From Alphaproteobacteria bacterium UBA3612 (GTDB lineage Bacteria > Pseudomonadota > Alphaproteobacteria > Sphingomonadales > Sphingomonadaceae), in NCBI GenBank assembly GCA_002375465.1, contig DFLT01000014.1:1-64000 (forward strand): 64,000 nucleotides of DNA, given 5' to 3'. Positions 8,135-16,734 of the stretch are shown in pieces. How positions within the stretch are numbered: the first letter of the stretch is position 1; each line of letters opens with the position of its first letter. The position numbers were made by a program, and so were the translations under genes. The notes below the pieces were generated by a model. The model had not been told where the DNA came from. It made no database searches and was given only the letters and a program-made list of their open reading frames with translations.

Positions 8135-10497
8135 GCTCGCTCCTTGTCCAATATGGGTAGCTCTAGCCCGCGCAGCCGTAGGGCATTGGCAATAACCGAT
8201 ACCGACGAGAGACTCATCGCGGCTGCCGCAATCATCGGATTGAGGAGCAGGCCGAAGGCGGGGAAAAGGACTCCTGCTGCCACCGGGATGCCGAGCGCGT
8301 TGTATCCAAAGGCGAACACGAGGTTCTGGCGGATGTTCCGCATGGTGGCGCGCGACAGGACGATGGCCTGAAGCACACCGGTTAGGTCGCCGCGGACTAG
8401 AGTGACACCAGCGCTTTCGATCGCGACATCGGTACCGGTTCCCATTGCAATGCCGACGTCCGCAGCCGCCAGCGCGGGCGCGTCGTTGATGCCGTCCCCG
8501 GCCATCGCAACGCGCTTGCCAGAAGCCTTTAGAGCCTCGACTTTGCGATGCTTGTCTTCCGGCGAGACGTTGGCTTCGATCTCGTCGATACCGATCTGGC
8601 GTGCGACGGCTTCGGCAGTGGCGCGGCTATCCCCTGTTAGCATCACTACGTCGATTCCGCGCTGATGCAGCGCCCGGATGGCCGCAGCGCTTGTCGGCTT
8701 GATCGGGTCGGCGACCGCGATAAGTCCTGCCGGCGCATCATCGATGGCGACGAACATTACCGTCTGGCCTTGTGCGCGCCCTGCCTCTGCCGAGCCGAGC
8801 CATTCCGGATCCTTGATACCCAGCCGACGCATGAGTTTCTCGTTGCCGATAGCGACCTTGCGCGATCCCACACGCGCCTCAACACCCTCACCGGTGATCG
8901 AAGAAAGGTTCGACGCCGCCTGGAATGTCACTCCTCGTGTCTTGGCGCCTTCCACGATAGCATGGGCGAGAGGATGTTCGCTCCCCGCTTCGACTGCAGC
9001 GACAGCGGAAAGAAAATCCGCTTCATCGAGGCCATCGCGAGGGGTCACAGCTACGAGGTCGGGCTTGCCCATGGTGAGCGTACCGGTCTTGTCGACCACC
9101 AGCGTGTCGATCTTTTCGAGGGTCTCGAGCGCCTCGGCGTTGCGAATGAGGATGCCGTGCTGGGCGCCCTTGCCGGTGCCGGTCATGATCGACATCGGCG
9201 TTGCCAGGCCTAGCGCGCACGGACAGGCGATGATGAGGACCGCGATCGCGTTGACCAGCGCATAGGCCAGCGCAGGAAATGGCCCCCAGATTGCCCAGAC
9301 GATAAACGTAACAACCGCGATCACGACCACCGCAGGCACGAACCAGGCCGCGACTTGGTCGGCCAGGCGCTGGATTGGTGCCCGGCTGCGCTGAGCCTCG
9401 GCAACCATCTGGACGATCTTGGACAGCATCGTGTCCTTGCCGACGGCGCCAGCGCGCATCACAAAGCCGCCCGTCTGGTTGACCGTTCCGCCGATCACCT
9501 GGTCGCCGACCTTCTTCGAAACCGGCAACGGCTCACCGCTTATCATGGACTCGTCGATTGCGCTCGCGCCCTCGGTCACCTCGCCATCGACTGGCACCTT
9601 GTCGCCCGGGCGAACGCGGAGCAGGTCTCCGCTCGCCAATTGGTCGAGCGACACTTCGCGCTCGTCGCCGCCACCGTAGATTTTCACCGCTGTCGGCGGC
9701 GCGAGCTCGAGCAGCGCGCGTAGGGCGCTCGAGGTCGAGCCGCGAGCCCTGAGTTCGAGCACCTGGCCCAGCAGCACAAGCGTCGTGATGACTGCCGCCG
9801 CCTCGTAATAGACACCGACGCGGCCCGAGTGATCGCGGAAGGCGGGTGGAAATATATCTGGCAGGAGTGTGGCTATGAGGCTGAACAGAAACGCAATCGC
9901 CACACCGAAGCCGATGAGCGTGAACATGTTGAGATTACGGGTTTGGAGGGATTGCCACGCCCGCACAAAGAAGGGCCAACCACCCCACAGCACTACGGGT
10001 GTCGCTAGCAACAGTTGCGCCCACTGGGCGCGCGCCGGTTCAATCAGCCGGTCGAAGCTGATTCCCGGTACCATGTCGCTCATCGCGTAAATGAATAACG
10101 GCAGGGTGAAGAGCGCGCTGACCCAAAATCGGCGGGTCATATCGACGAGTTCAGGATCGGGTCCATCCTCGAGACTGACCGTCTCGGGCTCCAGCGCCAT
10201 CCCGCAGATGGGGCAACTTCCCGGTCCTACCTGGCGGATCTCAGGATGCATGGGGCAAGTGTAGATCGTCCCTTCGGGAACGTTCTCGACCTGTTTGAGA
10301 TGCGCGCCGGAAAGGTAGTGATACGGATCGCCGACGAACTTGTCTTTGCACCGCGCCGAACAGAAGTAGTGAGTTGCGCCAGCGTGCTCGGCGGTATGCG
10401 CCGCGCCCTCGATTGTCACCCTCATGCCGCAGACGGGATCGATCGCGCTGCCTTCACCTTTCACATCGTGCGTGTGGTGCTTGTCGCAACAGCTCAT
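8131..10497 (-). CDS. copper-exporting P1B-type ATPase
   Basis: 788 residues. The N-terminus carries a YHS-type Cys motif (DPVCGMRV, then HYFCSARCKDKF) and a second metal module, YTCPMHPEI with CPICGM. The classic MxCxxC HMA domain is absent. Membrane and catalytic parts follow: TGE-type loop SMISGEPLPV, the CPC copper site (C425, C427), the phosphorylated D469 in DKTGTLT, SEHPLAHA in the nucleotide domain, and GDGINDAP. These mark an inner-membrane pump that moves Cu(I) to the periplasm. GAGGAGG precedes the ATG. It lies between the DUF411 gene (39-base gap) and the channel gene (4-base overlap). The family is also called CopA; here that symbol is kept for the oxidase. Confidence 0.93.
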   Translation of the reverse strand: MSCCDKHHTHDVKGEGSAIDPVCGMRVTIEGAAHTAEHAGATHYFCSARCKDKFVGDPYHYLSGAHLKQVENVPEGTIYTCPMHPEIRQVGPGSCPICGMALEPETVSLEDGPDPELVDMTRRFWVSALFTLPLFIYAMSDMVPGISFDRLIEPARAQWAQLLLATPVVLWGGWPFFVRAWQSLQTRNLNMFTLIGFGVAIAFLFSLIATLLPDIFPPAFRDHSGRVGVYYEAAAVITTLVLLGQVLELRARGSTSSALRALLELAPPTAVKIYGGGDEREVSLDQLASGDLLRVRPGDKVPVDGEVTEGASAIDESMISGEPLPVSKKVGDQVIGGTVNQTGGFVMRAGAVGKDTMLSKIVQMVAEAQRSRAPIQRLADQVAAWFVPAVVVIAVVTFIVWAIWGPFPALAYALVNAIAVLIIACPCALGLATPMSIMTGTGKGAQHGILIRNAEALETLEKIDTLVVDKTGTLTMGKPDLVAVTPRDGLDEADFLSAVAAVEAGSEHPLAHAIVEGAKTRGVTFQAASNLSSITGEGVEARVGSRKVAIGNEKLMRRLGIKDPEWLGSAEAGRAQGQTVMFVAIDDAPAGLIAVADPIKPTSAAAIRALHQRGIDVVMLTGDSRATAEAVARQIGIDEIEANVSPEDKHRKVEALKASGKRVAMAGDGINDAPALAAADVGIAMGTGTDVAIESAGVTLVRGDLTGVLQAIVLSRATMRNIRQNLVFAFGYNALGIPVAAGVLFPAFGLLLNPMIAAAAMSLSSVSVIANALRLRGLELPILDKERA

Positions 10498-10536
10498 AGT
10501 CGGCCTCCTCTGCGTGGCAAGAATGTGTGATCGGGA

Positions 10537-11001
10537 TCAGGGATAGGACGCGAAAACCTTGCGGCGCCCGTTGCCAAAAGCGATGACCTGATAGGGCTGC
10601 ACTCGTCCGCCCGCCTCCATACCCGGGGAACCGAGCGGCATACCGGCGACCGCCAAACCTTGGACCCAGTCGGGCCTCTCCGCGAGCAGGCGCTCGACGT
10701 CGGCAGCAGGCACATGTCCTTCTATGACATAGCCGTCCGCGATCATTGTATGACACGAACGCAAGTCATCTGGCACGCCGTGTTCCGTCTTTACAGACGC
10801 CATGTCGGGGTGATCGATCGTCTCGACCTCATGCTTTTCGCCGTGCCGCATATGCGCCGCCCAAGCTTCGCAGCATCCGCAACTGGGATCGCGGTACATC
10901 GTGAAGTTCGCGGCCTGAGCGGCGCCTGTGCATGCTACGAGAAGTACTGTGCCGAGTACGGGCAGAAAGGGGCGGCGGGTCGGGTTCCTGTTCGAGCTCA
11001 T
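10537..11001 (-). CDS. DUF411 periplasmic metal-binding protein
   Basis: 154 residues. A signal peptide (cut near AQA-AN) is followed by the DUF411 core: MYRDPSCGCCEAWAAH with C41, C43 and C44, then GVPDDLRSCHTM, GYVIEGHVPA and GLAVAGMPLGSPGME. These are the family hallmarks. DUF411 proteins occur beside copper and silver export genes and are thought to bind or pass on Cu(I). It overlaps the lipoprotein gene upstream by one base (TGATG), so translation is coupled. It is likely controlled by CsoR with the rest of the operon. Confidence 0.88.
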   Translation of the reverse strand: MSSNRNPTRRPFLPVLGTVLLVACTGAAQAANFTMYRDPSCGCCEAWAAHMRHGEKHEVETIDHPDMASVKTEHGVPDDLRSCHTMIADGYVIEGHVPAADVERLLAERPDWVQGLAVAGMPLGSPGMEAGGRVQPYQVIAFGNGRRKVFASYP

Positions 11002-11372
11002 CAGTCGTGTCCCATGGATTTCATGTCTTCGTCCGACATGTTCGACATGTCGTGTTCTGCATGCGGATCGGCAGCGGCCGAGGCGGTCGGGGTCGGTGCA
11101 GGTGTCGCGACAGGAGCCTGGGTGGCCTTGCGAGCCGAAGGAGCGGGCCCGGCACTGGGCGCAGAAGCCTGGCTCGACGCCGCAACTGACTCATCCGTTG
11201 CTGGCATTGCCGCAACTTCGAGCTCAGTCGGAGCCGGAGTAGCGATCGCCGTCTCAGCCGCCGGCGCGTCATCGTCGATCGGCGAGGCGGCGTCACCGCA
11301 TCCCGCGAGCGTCAACAGGCAGGCAGGCACAACAAGCAACTTTCCAGCAAATGCGAAGATAACGGGACGCAT
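11001..11372 (-). CDS. lipoprotein with Ala/Pro/Thr linker and His/Met tail
   Basis: 123 residues. A signal with lipobox LAGC marks a lipid-anchored envelope protein. Residues of about 30-100 are a low-complexity linker of Ala, Pro, Ser and Thr. The last 20 residues are His/Met/Asp-rich (PHAEHDMSNMSDEDMKSMG), like metal-binding tails of copper proteins. No folded domain is visible. It lies 11 bases downstream of the DUF2231 gene and overlaps the DUF411 gene. A role as a tethered copper-binding tail at the periplasmic face is inferred from context. I know no named family. Confidence 0.65.
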   Translation of the reverse strand: MRPVIFAFAGKLLVVPACLLTLAGCGDAASPIDDDAPAAETAIATPAPTELEVAAMPATDESVAASSQASAPSAGPAPSARKATQAPVATPAPTPTASAAADPHAEHDMSNMSDEDMKSMGHD

Positions 11373-11383
11373 GAGAGTTTCCT

Positions 11384-12013
11384 TTAGAGCTTAATGTGAT
11401 TGAGACCGTGGGCGAGCTCACCGCCCATGAAGCCTTGAACAATCAGCAGCGCGGCAATTGGAAAAAGCAAGAAGCGAAGAGCAGCGCGTGATCTTGAAGG
11501 TCGGTAAGCTATCCAGGCCGCTGCCATGCCTAGGACGGAGATCAGCATTCCGTTCCAGCGGTGAACCTGCATGACGGTATCGCCGCCGAACCACAGACCG
11601 GTGTGTATCCACCCGAAGAGGGCGGCCAAGACACCTCCCGCAGCGCCGCCGTAGATCATGATCCTTACGGCCGCTTCGCGCTCGGGCGTGCGGCGGGTCA
11701 TTACGAACAACTCGGTAAGCGCAGCCATCAAGAAGAGCGCGATCGGAAAGTGGACCGTTGCCGGATGCAGGCTCTTGAGGACTCCGGTGATGCCTTCGCT
11801 TTCAACCTGCCCGTCATCGTGGTCTTCCGGCGTAGCGCTCGAAGTAGCCTCGTTAACCGCGACTGCCATGTCGTGACCGGGTTGAGTATGGACCGCCTCG
11901 CTTGCAGTTGGGCGCGTTTCTTCCTCGCCGTGCTTTTCGTTACCGTGCGCGAATGAGGTCGTTGGCGAGAGGAGGAGGACCAGGCAAGCGAAAAGACGGA
12001 GAACGGAATTCAC
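11384..12013 (-). CDS. DUF2231 family membrane protein
   Basis: 209 residues. A signal peptide (cut near SFA-HG) is followed by a His/Glu-rich stretch (HGNEKHGEEE) and a linker. Then come four membrane segments beginning LHPATVHFPIALFLMAAL, the typical DUF2231 start, and including GWIHTGLWFGG, HRWNGM and LIVQGFMGGEL. The conserved histidines in the helices suggest haem or metal binding; the function of the family is unknown. It overlaps csoR by four bases and is the second gene of the leftward operon. Confidence 0.8.
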   Translation of the reverse strand: MNSVLRLFACLVLLLSPTTSFAHGNEKHGEEETRPTASEAVHTQPGHDMAVAVNEATSSATPEDHDDGQVESEGITGVLKSLHPATVHFPIALFLMAALTELFVMTRRTPEREAAVRIMIYGGAAGGVLAALFGWIHTGLWFGGDTVMQVHRWNGMLISVLGMAAAWIAYRPSRSRAALRFLLFPIAALLIVQGFMGGELAHGLNHIKL

Positions 12014-12285
12014 CGCTTTGCCTTCTCGAACAGGTCGACCAGTTCGCCGAACTTCTGTTTCTGTTCGTCAGCGTCACCGCTGGCAATTGCTTCAGCCACA
12101 CAGCACGCGGCATGGCGCTTGAGTATCTCGCTCTCGGCCCGACCCAGCGCAGCCTTTACTGCCTGTACCTGATTGAGGACATCGATGCAGTAGCGATCAT
12201 CCTCGATCATCTGCGCGACGCCGCGCACCTGTCCCTCGATCCTGCGAAGACGATTGACGATACGGGAACCATCGGTTGCTGACAC
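12010..12285 (-). CDS. csoR: CsoR-type copper-sensing repressor
   Basis: 91 residues, the usual length. The helical DUF156 fold is recognisable from RIEGQVRGVAQMI and DRYCIDVLNQVQAVKAAL. C33, H58 and C62 have exactly the spacing (25 and 4) of the Cu(I) ligands C36, H61 and C65 of Mycobacterium CsoR, which favours copper over nickel or formaldehyde sensing. The start is GTG at 12285 with GGGAG nine bases upstream. It is the first gene of the leftward operon and faces copA across 94 bases holding two palindromes, its likely operators. Copper binding should release it and switch on both operons. Confidence 0.9.
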   Translation of the reverse strand: MSATDGSRIVNRLRRIEGQVRGVAQMIEDDRYCIDVLNQVQAVKAALGRAESEILKRHAACCVAEAIASGDADEQKQKFGELVDLFEKAKR

Positions 12286-12308
12286 GCTTTAGCACTCCCT
12301 CTGCAGCA

Positions 12309-12324
12309 ATACCCTGAGCGGTAT
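12309..12324. promoter_or_regulatory. probable CsoR operator 1
   Basis: The sequence ATACCCTGAGCGGTAT is an inverted repeat with 5-base arms (ATACC/GGTAT) around 6 bases. It sits between csoR and copA. CsoR operators are typically palindromes with A/T-rich outer ends and G/C tracts inside. The assignment follows from form and place and is untested. Confidence 0.55.
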
Positions 12325-12330
12325 CTTGCA

Positions 12331-12347
12331 ATACTCTTAGGGGGTAT
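12331..12347. promoter_or_regulatory. probable CsoR operator 2, overlapping the copA promoter
   Basis: The sequence ATACTCTTAGGGGGTAT is an imperfect palindrome close to the 'ATACCCCCTAGGGGGTAT' form of CsoR sites. It leads into TATATA (12345-12350), a likely -10 element for copA. Repressor bound here would block the oxidase operon directly. A first ATG at 12350 lies inside this signal, which favours the later copA start at 12380. Confidence 0.6.
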
Positions 12348-12379
12348 ATATGACAAGAGCCGAAGGAGTTGCAACACCC

Positions 12380-14197
12380 ATGTCCGAATTGCTGGTTTCA
12401 CGTCGACGACTTTTAGGAGCTGGAGCGCTTGGTGCAGGCGCATTGGCCCTGCCCGCCTGGGCTCGCGGTGCTGATCTTCACGGTGGGGGATCTATCCGCC
12501 CCGGTTTCGACGAAGTGTCGGGCCGCGACATTGCTCTGACAATCGGCGAAGGACCTCGCGTGGTGCAGGGGCGTCGCGGGCATGCGATCGCCGTCAATGG
12601 CAGCGTGCCCGGTCCGCTGGTTCGCCTCCAGGAGGGTCAGCCGGTTCGTCTCGCGGTCACGAACACGCTCGATGAAGACAGCTCGATCCACTGGCACGGT
12701 CTGCTGCTGCCGTTCCAATTCGATGGCGTTCCTGGTGTCAGCTTCCCCGGGATCAAGCCGGGTGAGACGTTCGTCTATGACATTCCCGCGCTGCGCCAGA
12801 GCGGAACCTATTGGTGGCATAGTCACTCGGGGCTGCAGGAGCAGGCTGGGCATTACGGCCCGATCGTGGTCGAACCCGCCGGAACCGATCCTGTCCAGGC
12901 CGACCGCGATTACGTGCTGCTGCTCAGCGAATTTACCCCTCTCCATCCGCATACGATCATGGACAAGCTGAAGAAAGGCGAAGGCTACTTCAATTGCCAG
13001 CAGAACACCTGGACCGACGACTATCCGTTGTCGGGTGAGGACCGGCGGATGTGGGCGCGCATGCGAATGATGGCGACCGACATCCTGGACGTGACGGGCT
13101 CGACCTACACCTATCTCGCCAATGGGCGGGGACCGGAAGAGGGATTGGAATTTCTCTTCAATCCGGGCGAACGGGTGCGGCTGCGAATCATCAACGGAAG
13201 CGCCATGACGTTCTTCAACGTTCGTATTCCCGGGGTGAAGTTCTGGGTAGTCGGTGCCGACGGCCAGAATGTGCGCCCGGTTGAAGTCGAAGAATTCCAG
13301 ATCGGCACGGCAGAGACTTATGACATCGTTGTCGAGCCGACAGGCGAAGCCCGGACGATCGTCGCCGAGAGCATGGACCGGTCGGGCATGGCTGTAGCCA
13401 CATTGGCATCCCGCCCCGGCGCGCGGGTAACCGTACCCCCACTCCGCGACCCGCCGCTGCTGACGATGGCGGACATGGGCATGAACCACGGTTCCGGTGG
13501 CATGGACCATGGTGGAGATATGGAAGGCATGGATCACTCAGCCATGGGCCATGACATGTCATCGCAGGGCGCCGCTGCCGAGCCGATGGCCGGCATGGAC
13601 ATGAGCGGCATGAACATGCGCGACACATCTAAGTTGCCCCCCGACGTAAAGGTCGGGCCAGGTATCGATATGGTGTCGATGAACCCGGTCGATCGCATGG
13701 GTGATCCCGGACTTGGCCTCGATAAGGTTCCCCACAAGGTCCTGACCTACAAGGACTTGGTTGCGCTCGCACCGAATGACGATTTGCGCCGCCCGTCACG
13801 GCAGATGGAAATCCATCTGACCGGAAACATGGAACGCTACATGTGGTCGTTCGACGGCAAGAAGTTCACCGCGGTCAGCGACGATCCGATCCGCTTCGCC
13901 TATAACGAACGTGTCCGGGTGAAGCTGGTCAATGACACGATGATGGCGCACCCGATCCACCTCCACGGGCACTTCTTCGAACTGGTCAACGGTGCGCCTG
14001 CCGACCGCCAACCGCAGAAACATACCGTTATCGTGCAGCCCGGCGGCAGCGCTACCTTCGACCTTACCGCCGACGAGGAGGGCGACTGGGCTTTCCACTG
14101 CCACCTGCTCTATCACATGCATTCTGGCATGTTTCAGATCGTGACCGTCGCGCCGCGGGGCAATCAGCCCGATGTGAAACGGGTGGGAGAAGACTGA
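12380..14197 (+). CDS. copA: CopA-type multicopper oxidase
   Basis: 605 residues. A twin-arginine signal (SRRRLLGAGALGAGALALPA) sends the folded enzyme to the periplasm. Three cupredoxin domains carry the copper ligands: IHWHG (H104, H106), WWHSHSG, HPIHLHGHFFE near the C-terminus, and HCHLLYHMHSGM (from H573). A Met/His-rich insert near residues 365-420 (MNHGSGGMDHGGDMEGMDH) is typical of CopA/PcoA and may bind extra copper. It probably oxidises Cu(I). The ATG at 12380 has AAGGAG 11 bases upstream; an ATG at 12350 lies within the operator. It ends in TGATG, overlapping copB by one base. Confidence 0.93.
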   Translation: MSELLVSRRRLLGAGALGAGALALPAWARGADLHGGGSIRPGFDEVSGRDIALTIGEGPRVVQGRRGHAIAVNGSVPGPLVRLQEGQPVRLAVTNTLDEDSSIHWHGLLLPFQFDGVPGVSFPGIKPGETFVYDIPALRQSGTYWWHSHSGLQEQAGHYGPIVVEPAGTDPVQADRDYVLLLSEFTPLHPHTIMDKLKKGEGYFNCQQNTWTDDYPLSGEDRRMWARMRMMATDILDVTGSTYTYLANGRGPEEGLEFLFNPGERVRLRIINGSAMTFFNVRIPGVKFWVVGADGQNVRPVEVEEFQIGTAETYDIVVEPTGEARTIVAESMDRSGMAVATLASRPGARVTVPPLRDPPLLTMADMGMNHGSGGMDHGGDMEGMDHSAMGHDMSSQGAAAEPMAGMDMSGMNMRDTSKLPPDVKVGPGIDMVSMNPVDRMGDPGLGLDKVPHKVLTYKDLVALAPNDDLRRPSRQMEIHLTGNMERYMWSFDGKKFTAVSDDPIRFAYNERVRVKLVNDTMMAHPIHLHGHFFELVNGAPADRQPQKHTVIVQPGGSATFDLTADEEGDWAFHCHLLYHMHSGMFQIVTVAPRGNQPDVKRVGED

Positions 14198-15363
14198 TGC
14201 GTTTGCTCTTCGTCATGCTCCTTGCGAGCACCGCCACCCCAGCTTTTGCACAGGACCATTCGGGCCACGCGATGCCTGGCGCGCAAACACCTGCCCAGAC
14301 CGAATGCGAAAAGGAGGCCGCACGCCACCGCGCTATGGGCCATGCCGTTCCCGAAGGGTCCTGCGCGCCGGCGGCGCAACCGGCTGAACCGGCCGCGGGC
14401 GGTCACGCCGACGCCCATACCGGCATGGACCATTCTCAGATGGACCATTCTGAGATGGACCATGGCCAGATGCAGGGCATGGACCACTCCGCCATGGATC
14501 ATTCCAAGATGGAGAGCATGGACCATTCCAAGGTGGGCCATGAAAATATGCAACTGCCCGAACAGACGCCCATGGGCCACGGTGCGATGGACCACGGCGC
14601 GATGGACATGACCCCCATCCCGGAAGGGCCGCCTCCGGCTTCGGCAGGATCGGGACCGCCTCGCGCTGCCGATGCGATCTGGGGTGCCGATGCAATGCGA
14701 GCCTCGCGCAATGCCCTGCGCACCGAGAATGGCGGGATGAATGTGTTCTGGTTCCAGGGCGACCGCGCTGAATATCGCGCGCGAGAAGGCGGCGATGGCT
14801 ACCTGTGGGACGTGCAGGGCTATTACGGTGGCGATACCGACAAATTCTGGTTCAAGAGCGAGGGCGAAGGCGCCTTCGGGGAACAGGTGGAGTCCGCCGA
14901 GATACAGGGCCTTTGGAGCCACGCGATTGGACCGTGGTGGGATCTTCAGGCTGGCGTTCGGCAGGACTTGACCGGTCCCGAGCGCACCCATGCCGTCATC
15001 GGTGTCCAGGGGTTGGCACCCTATACTTTTGAAGTCGATGCAGCCGCCTTCCTGTCGAACAAAGGCGACCTTACCGCGAGCATCGAGGCCGAGCTTGACC
15101 AGCGCATCACGCAGCGCCTTCTCCTGCAACCGCGGGCTGAGGTAAGTCTGTCTGCACAGGACATACCTGAGCTTGGCATCGGAGCGGGCCTGGATTCTGT
15201 CGAACTGGGGCTGCGCCTGCGTTACGAAATCGCTCGGGAGTTTGCCCCTTACATCGGGGTGGAGCAGGAATGGAAAGTTGGTCAGAGCGCCGACTATGCG
15301 CACCTCGCGGGGGAAGATCCCAGCGTGACGAATTACGTTGTGGGCGTTCGGTTCTGGTTCTGA
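14197..15363 (+). CDS. copB: CopB-type outer-membrane copper protein
   Basis: 388 residues. A signal peptide (cut near AFA-QD) is followed by a Met/His-rich region to about residue 145, dominated by repeated MDHSxM units (MDHSQMDHSEMDHGQMQG). The last 230 residues are alternating beta strands ending in VVGVRFWF, a beta barrel with a C-terminal aromatic. This is the CopB/PcoB layout. The protein probably binds copper at the outer membrane with CopA. Its start codon overlaps the copA stop (TGATG), so the two are translated together. Clear family match. Confidence 0.92.
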   Translation: MRLLFVMLLASTATPAFAQDHSGHAMPGAQTPAQTECEKEAARHRAMGHAVPEGSCAPAAQPAEPAAGGHADAHTGMDHSQMDHSEMDHGQMQGMDHSAMDHSKMESMDHSKVGHENMQLPEQTPMGHGAMDHGAMDMTPIPEGPPPASAGSGPPRAADAIWGADAMRASRNALRTENGGMNVFWFQGDRAEYRAREGGDGYLWDVQGYYGGDTDKFWFKSEGEGAFGEQVESAEIQGLWSHAIGPWWDLQAGVRQDLTGPERTHAVIGVQGLAPYTFEVDAAAFLSNKGDLTASIEAELDQRITQRLLLQPRAEVSLSAQDIPELGIGAGLDSVELGLRLRYEIAREFAPYIGVEQEWKVGQSADYAHLAGEDPSVTNYVVGVRFWF

Positions 15364-15376
15364 AGAGGGGATTACA

Positions 15377-15892
15377 ATGAAGTTTGTGTATTTCGCGGCC
15401 TCAGCTGCAGCCGCGCTTGCTGCAGCGCCCGTTGCTGCACACGCACAGCACGCCGACCACGCTGATCATTCAGCACATAGCACACACGGCGAGGCCCGGG
15501 ACTCGCTCAAGCAAAATGCGGAAGCAGCGCTGGTCGCTTATCGAGACGCCTTGGTTACGCGAGACGAGGCCGCCATGAGAGCGCTGTTCGCAGACGATTC
15601 CATGGTGTTCGAGAACGGCAAGGCTGAAGGCTCCTTTGCGCAGTACATGGAGCATCATCTCGGACCGGAACTAGGCGAGATCACCGAGTTCACATTCACC
15701 AATCCGACTCTGAGTGTCCGGATGGTCGGTCATGTAGCGTTTGGCCATGAAACCTATCGATACCGGATCGCCCTTAAGGACGGCCGCGAGATCGAGCGTG
15801 ACGGGGTCGCCACGTCGGTCCTGACCAACGAGGACGGCGCTTGGAAAATCGTCCAGTATCACTCCTCGTCTCGTGCACCGCGTCCGAACTGA
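15377..15892 (+). CDS. periplasmic NTF2-like (SnoaL/DUF4440) protein
   Basis: 171 residues from the ATG at 15377, preceded by GAGGGG. A signal peptide (cut near AHA-QH) is followed by a His-rich start (HADHADHSAHSTHG). The rest is a SnoaL/DUF4440-like cone fold: a helix with ALVAYRDALVTRDEAAMRAL, DDSMVFENG, and a strand set ending GAWKIVQYHSS. Such domains bind small ligands or assist oxidases; the exact role is unknown. It lies 13 bases after copB, clearly in the same operon. The His-rich head suggests metal binding at the mature N-terminus. Confidence 0.8.
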   Translation: MKFVYFAASAAAALAAAPVAAHAQHADHADHSAHSTHGEARDSLKQNAEAALVAYRDALVTRDEAAMRALFADDSMVFENGKAEGSFAQYMEHHLGPELGEITEFTFTNPTLSVRMVGHVAFGHETYRYRIALKDGREIERDGVATSVLTNEDGAWKIVQYHSSSRAPRPN

Positions 15893-15911
15893 TCCGGCAG
15901 TCGATTTCAAA

Positions 15912-16640
15912 ATGGGAATTCAACGGTCGCGTAAGCTTCGGCTGCATATCTTCGGTAGTAAAGTCCACAAATGGCTGGCCGTCTTCGTAGGCGTGCAAGC
16001 TCTGTTGTGGATGGCCACCGGCACGCTCATGTCTTATCTGAAGCTCGAGCATGTCCGCTCCGAGCATGTGATCTCGCGCGAGCCTGCACCATTGAGCTCT
16101 GACGCGGCACTGCCCGCATGGGCAGCAAATGGCGGAGATTTGGTCTCAGCCACCACAAAAATGGTCAATGGTCGACCGGTGATGGAGCTGAGCGGTTCGG
16201 ACGGCAGCACAAGTCTTCATGACCCATCCACTGGACTGGTCCTGTCGCCCCTGTCGCGTGAAATTGCAGAAGGCATTGCCTTGCAGGCCTGGTCAGGACC
16301 GGCGACCACGATCGAGGGTGTTAAACGGATTGCTAAGCCTGTGGGCACTGAATTCAGCGGACCTTTCCCGGCATGGCAGGTTCAATTCGGCGATCCGGAT
16401 GCAACGCGTCTCTATATTGACGCCTCCAATGGCGCCGTATTGTCTGCAAGAAGCGACACTTGGCGCTTTTTCGATTTCATCTGGGGGCTCCACATCATGG
16501 ATTGGAACGAGAGGCATCGGATCAATAGCTGGTGGTTGCTGTTGTTCGGAATCGGCGGAACCATCATTGCAGTCTCTGGCTTCGTGCTTCTTGCCAACCG
16601 CTTCCCTAAATTACGTCGGCCTCGCGCAAAACGAACGTAA
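15912..16640 (+). CDS. PepSY-associated membrane protein
   Basis: 242 residues from the ATG at 15912; a GTG at 15873 inside the previous gene is possible and no strong ribosome site decides. An N-terminal helix (VHKWLAVFVGVQALLWMATG) and a C-terminal one (WWLLLFGIGGTIIAVSGFVL) flank a periplasmic part with two PepSY-like segments, one ending RLYIDASNGAVLS. The pattern 'HKW..' with 'WGLHIMDW' matches PepSY-TM proteins, some of which are flavin or iron reductases. It is the last gene of the rightward copper operon. Redox support of the oxidase is a guess. Confidence 0.75.
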   Translation: MGIQRSRKLRLHIFGSKVHKWLAVFVGVQALLWMATGTLMSYLKLEHVRSEHVISREPAPLSSDAALPAWAANGGDLVSATTKMVNGRPVMELSGSDGSTSLHDPSTGLVLSPLSREIAEGIALQAWSGPATTIEGVKRIAKPVGTEFSGPFPAWQVQFGDPDATRLYIDASNGAVLSARSDTWRFFDFIWGLHIMDWNERHRINSWWLLLFGIGGTIIAVSGFVLLANRFPKLRRPRAKRT

Positions 16641-16734
16641 TTCGATGCGTTCGGCTCAATTCTAGGCCGTGTTGACAAAAGGGATTCCCAAGCCGGTCGG
16701 GTTCTGATTCAAGGCTGCTCTTTGGGGAGCAATC

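Noticed and set aside
14430..14540. repeat array (atggaccattc units) as a CRISPR or DNA repeat element
   Set aside because: The repeats encode the Met/His motif MDHS in copB and have no regular spacers.
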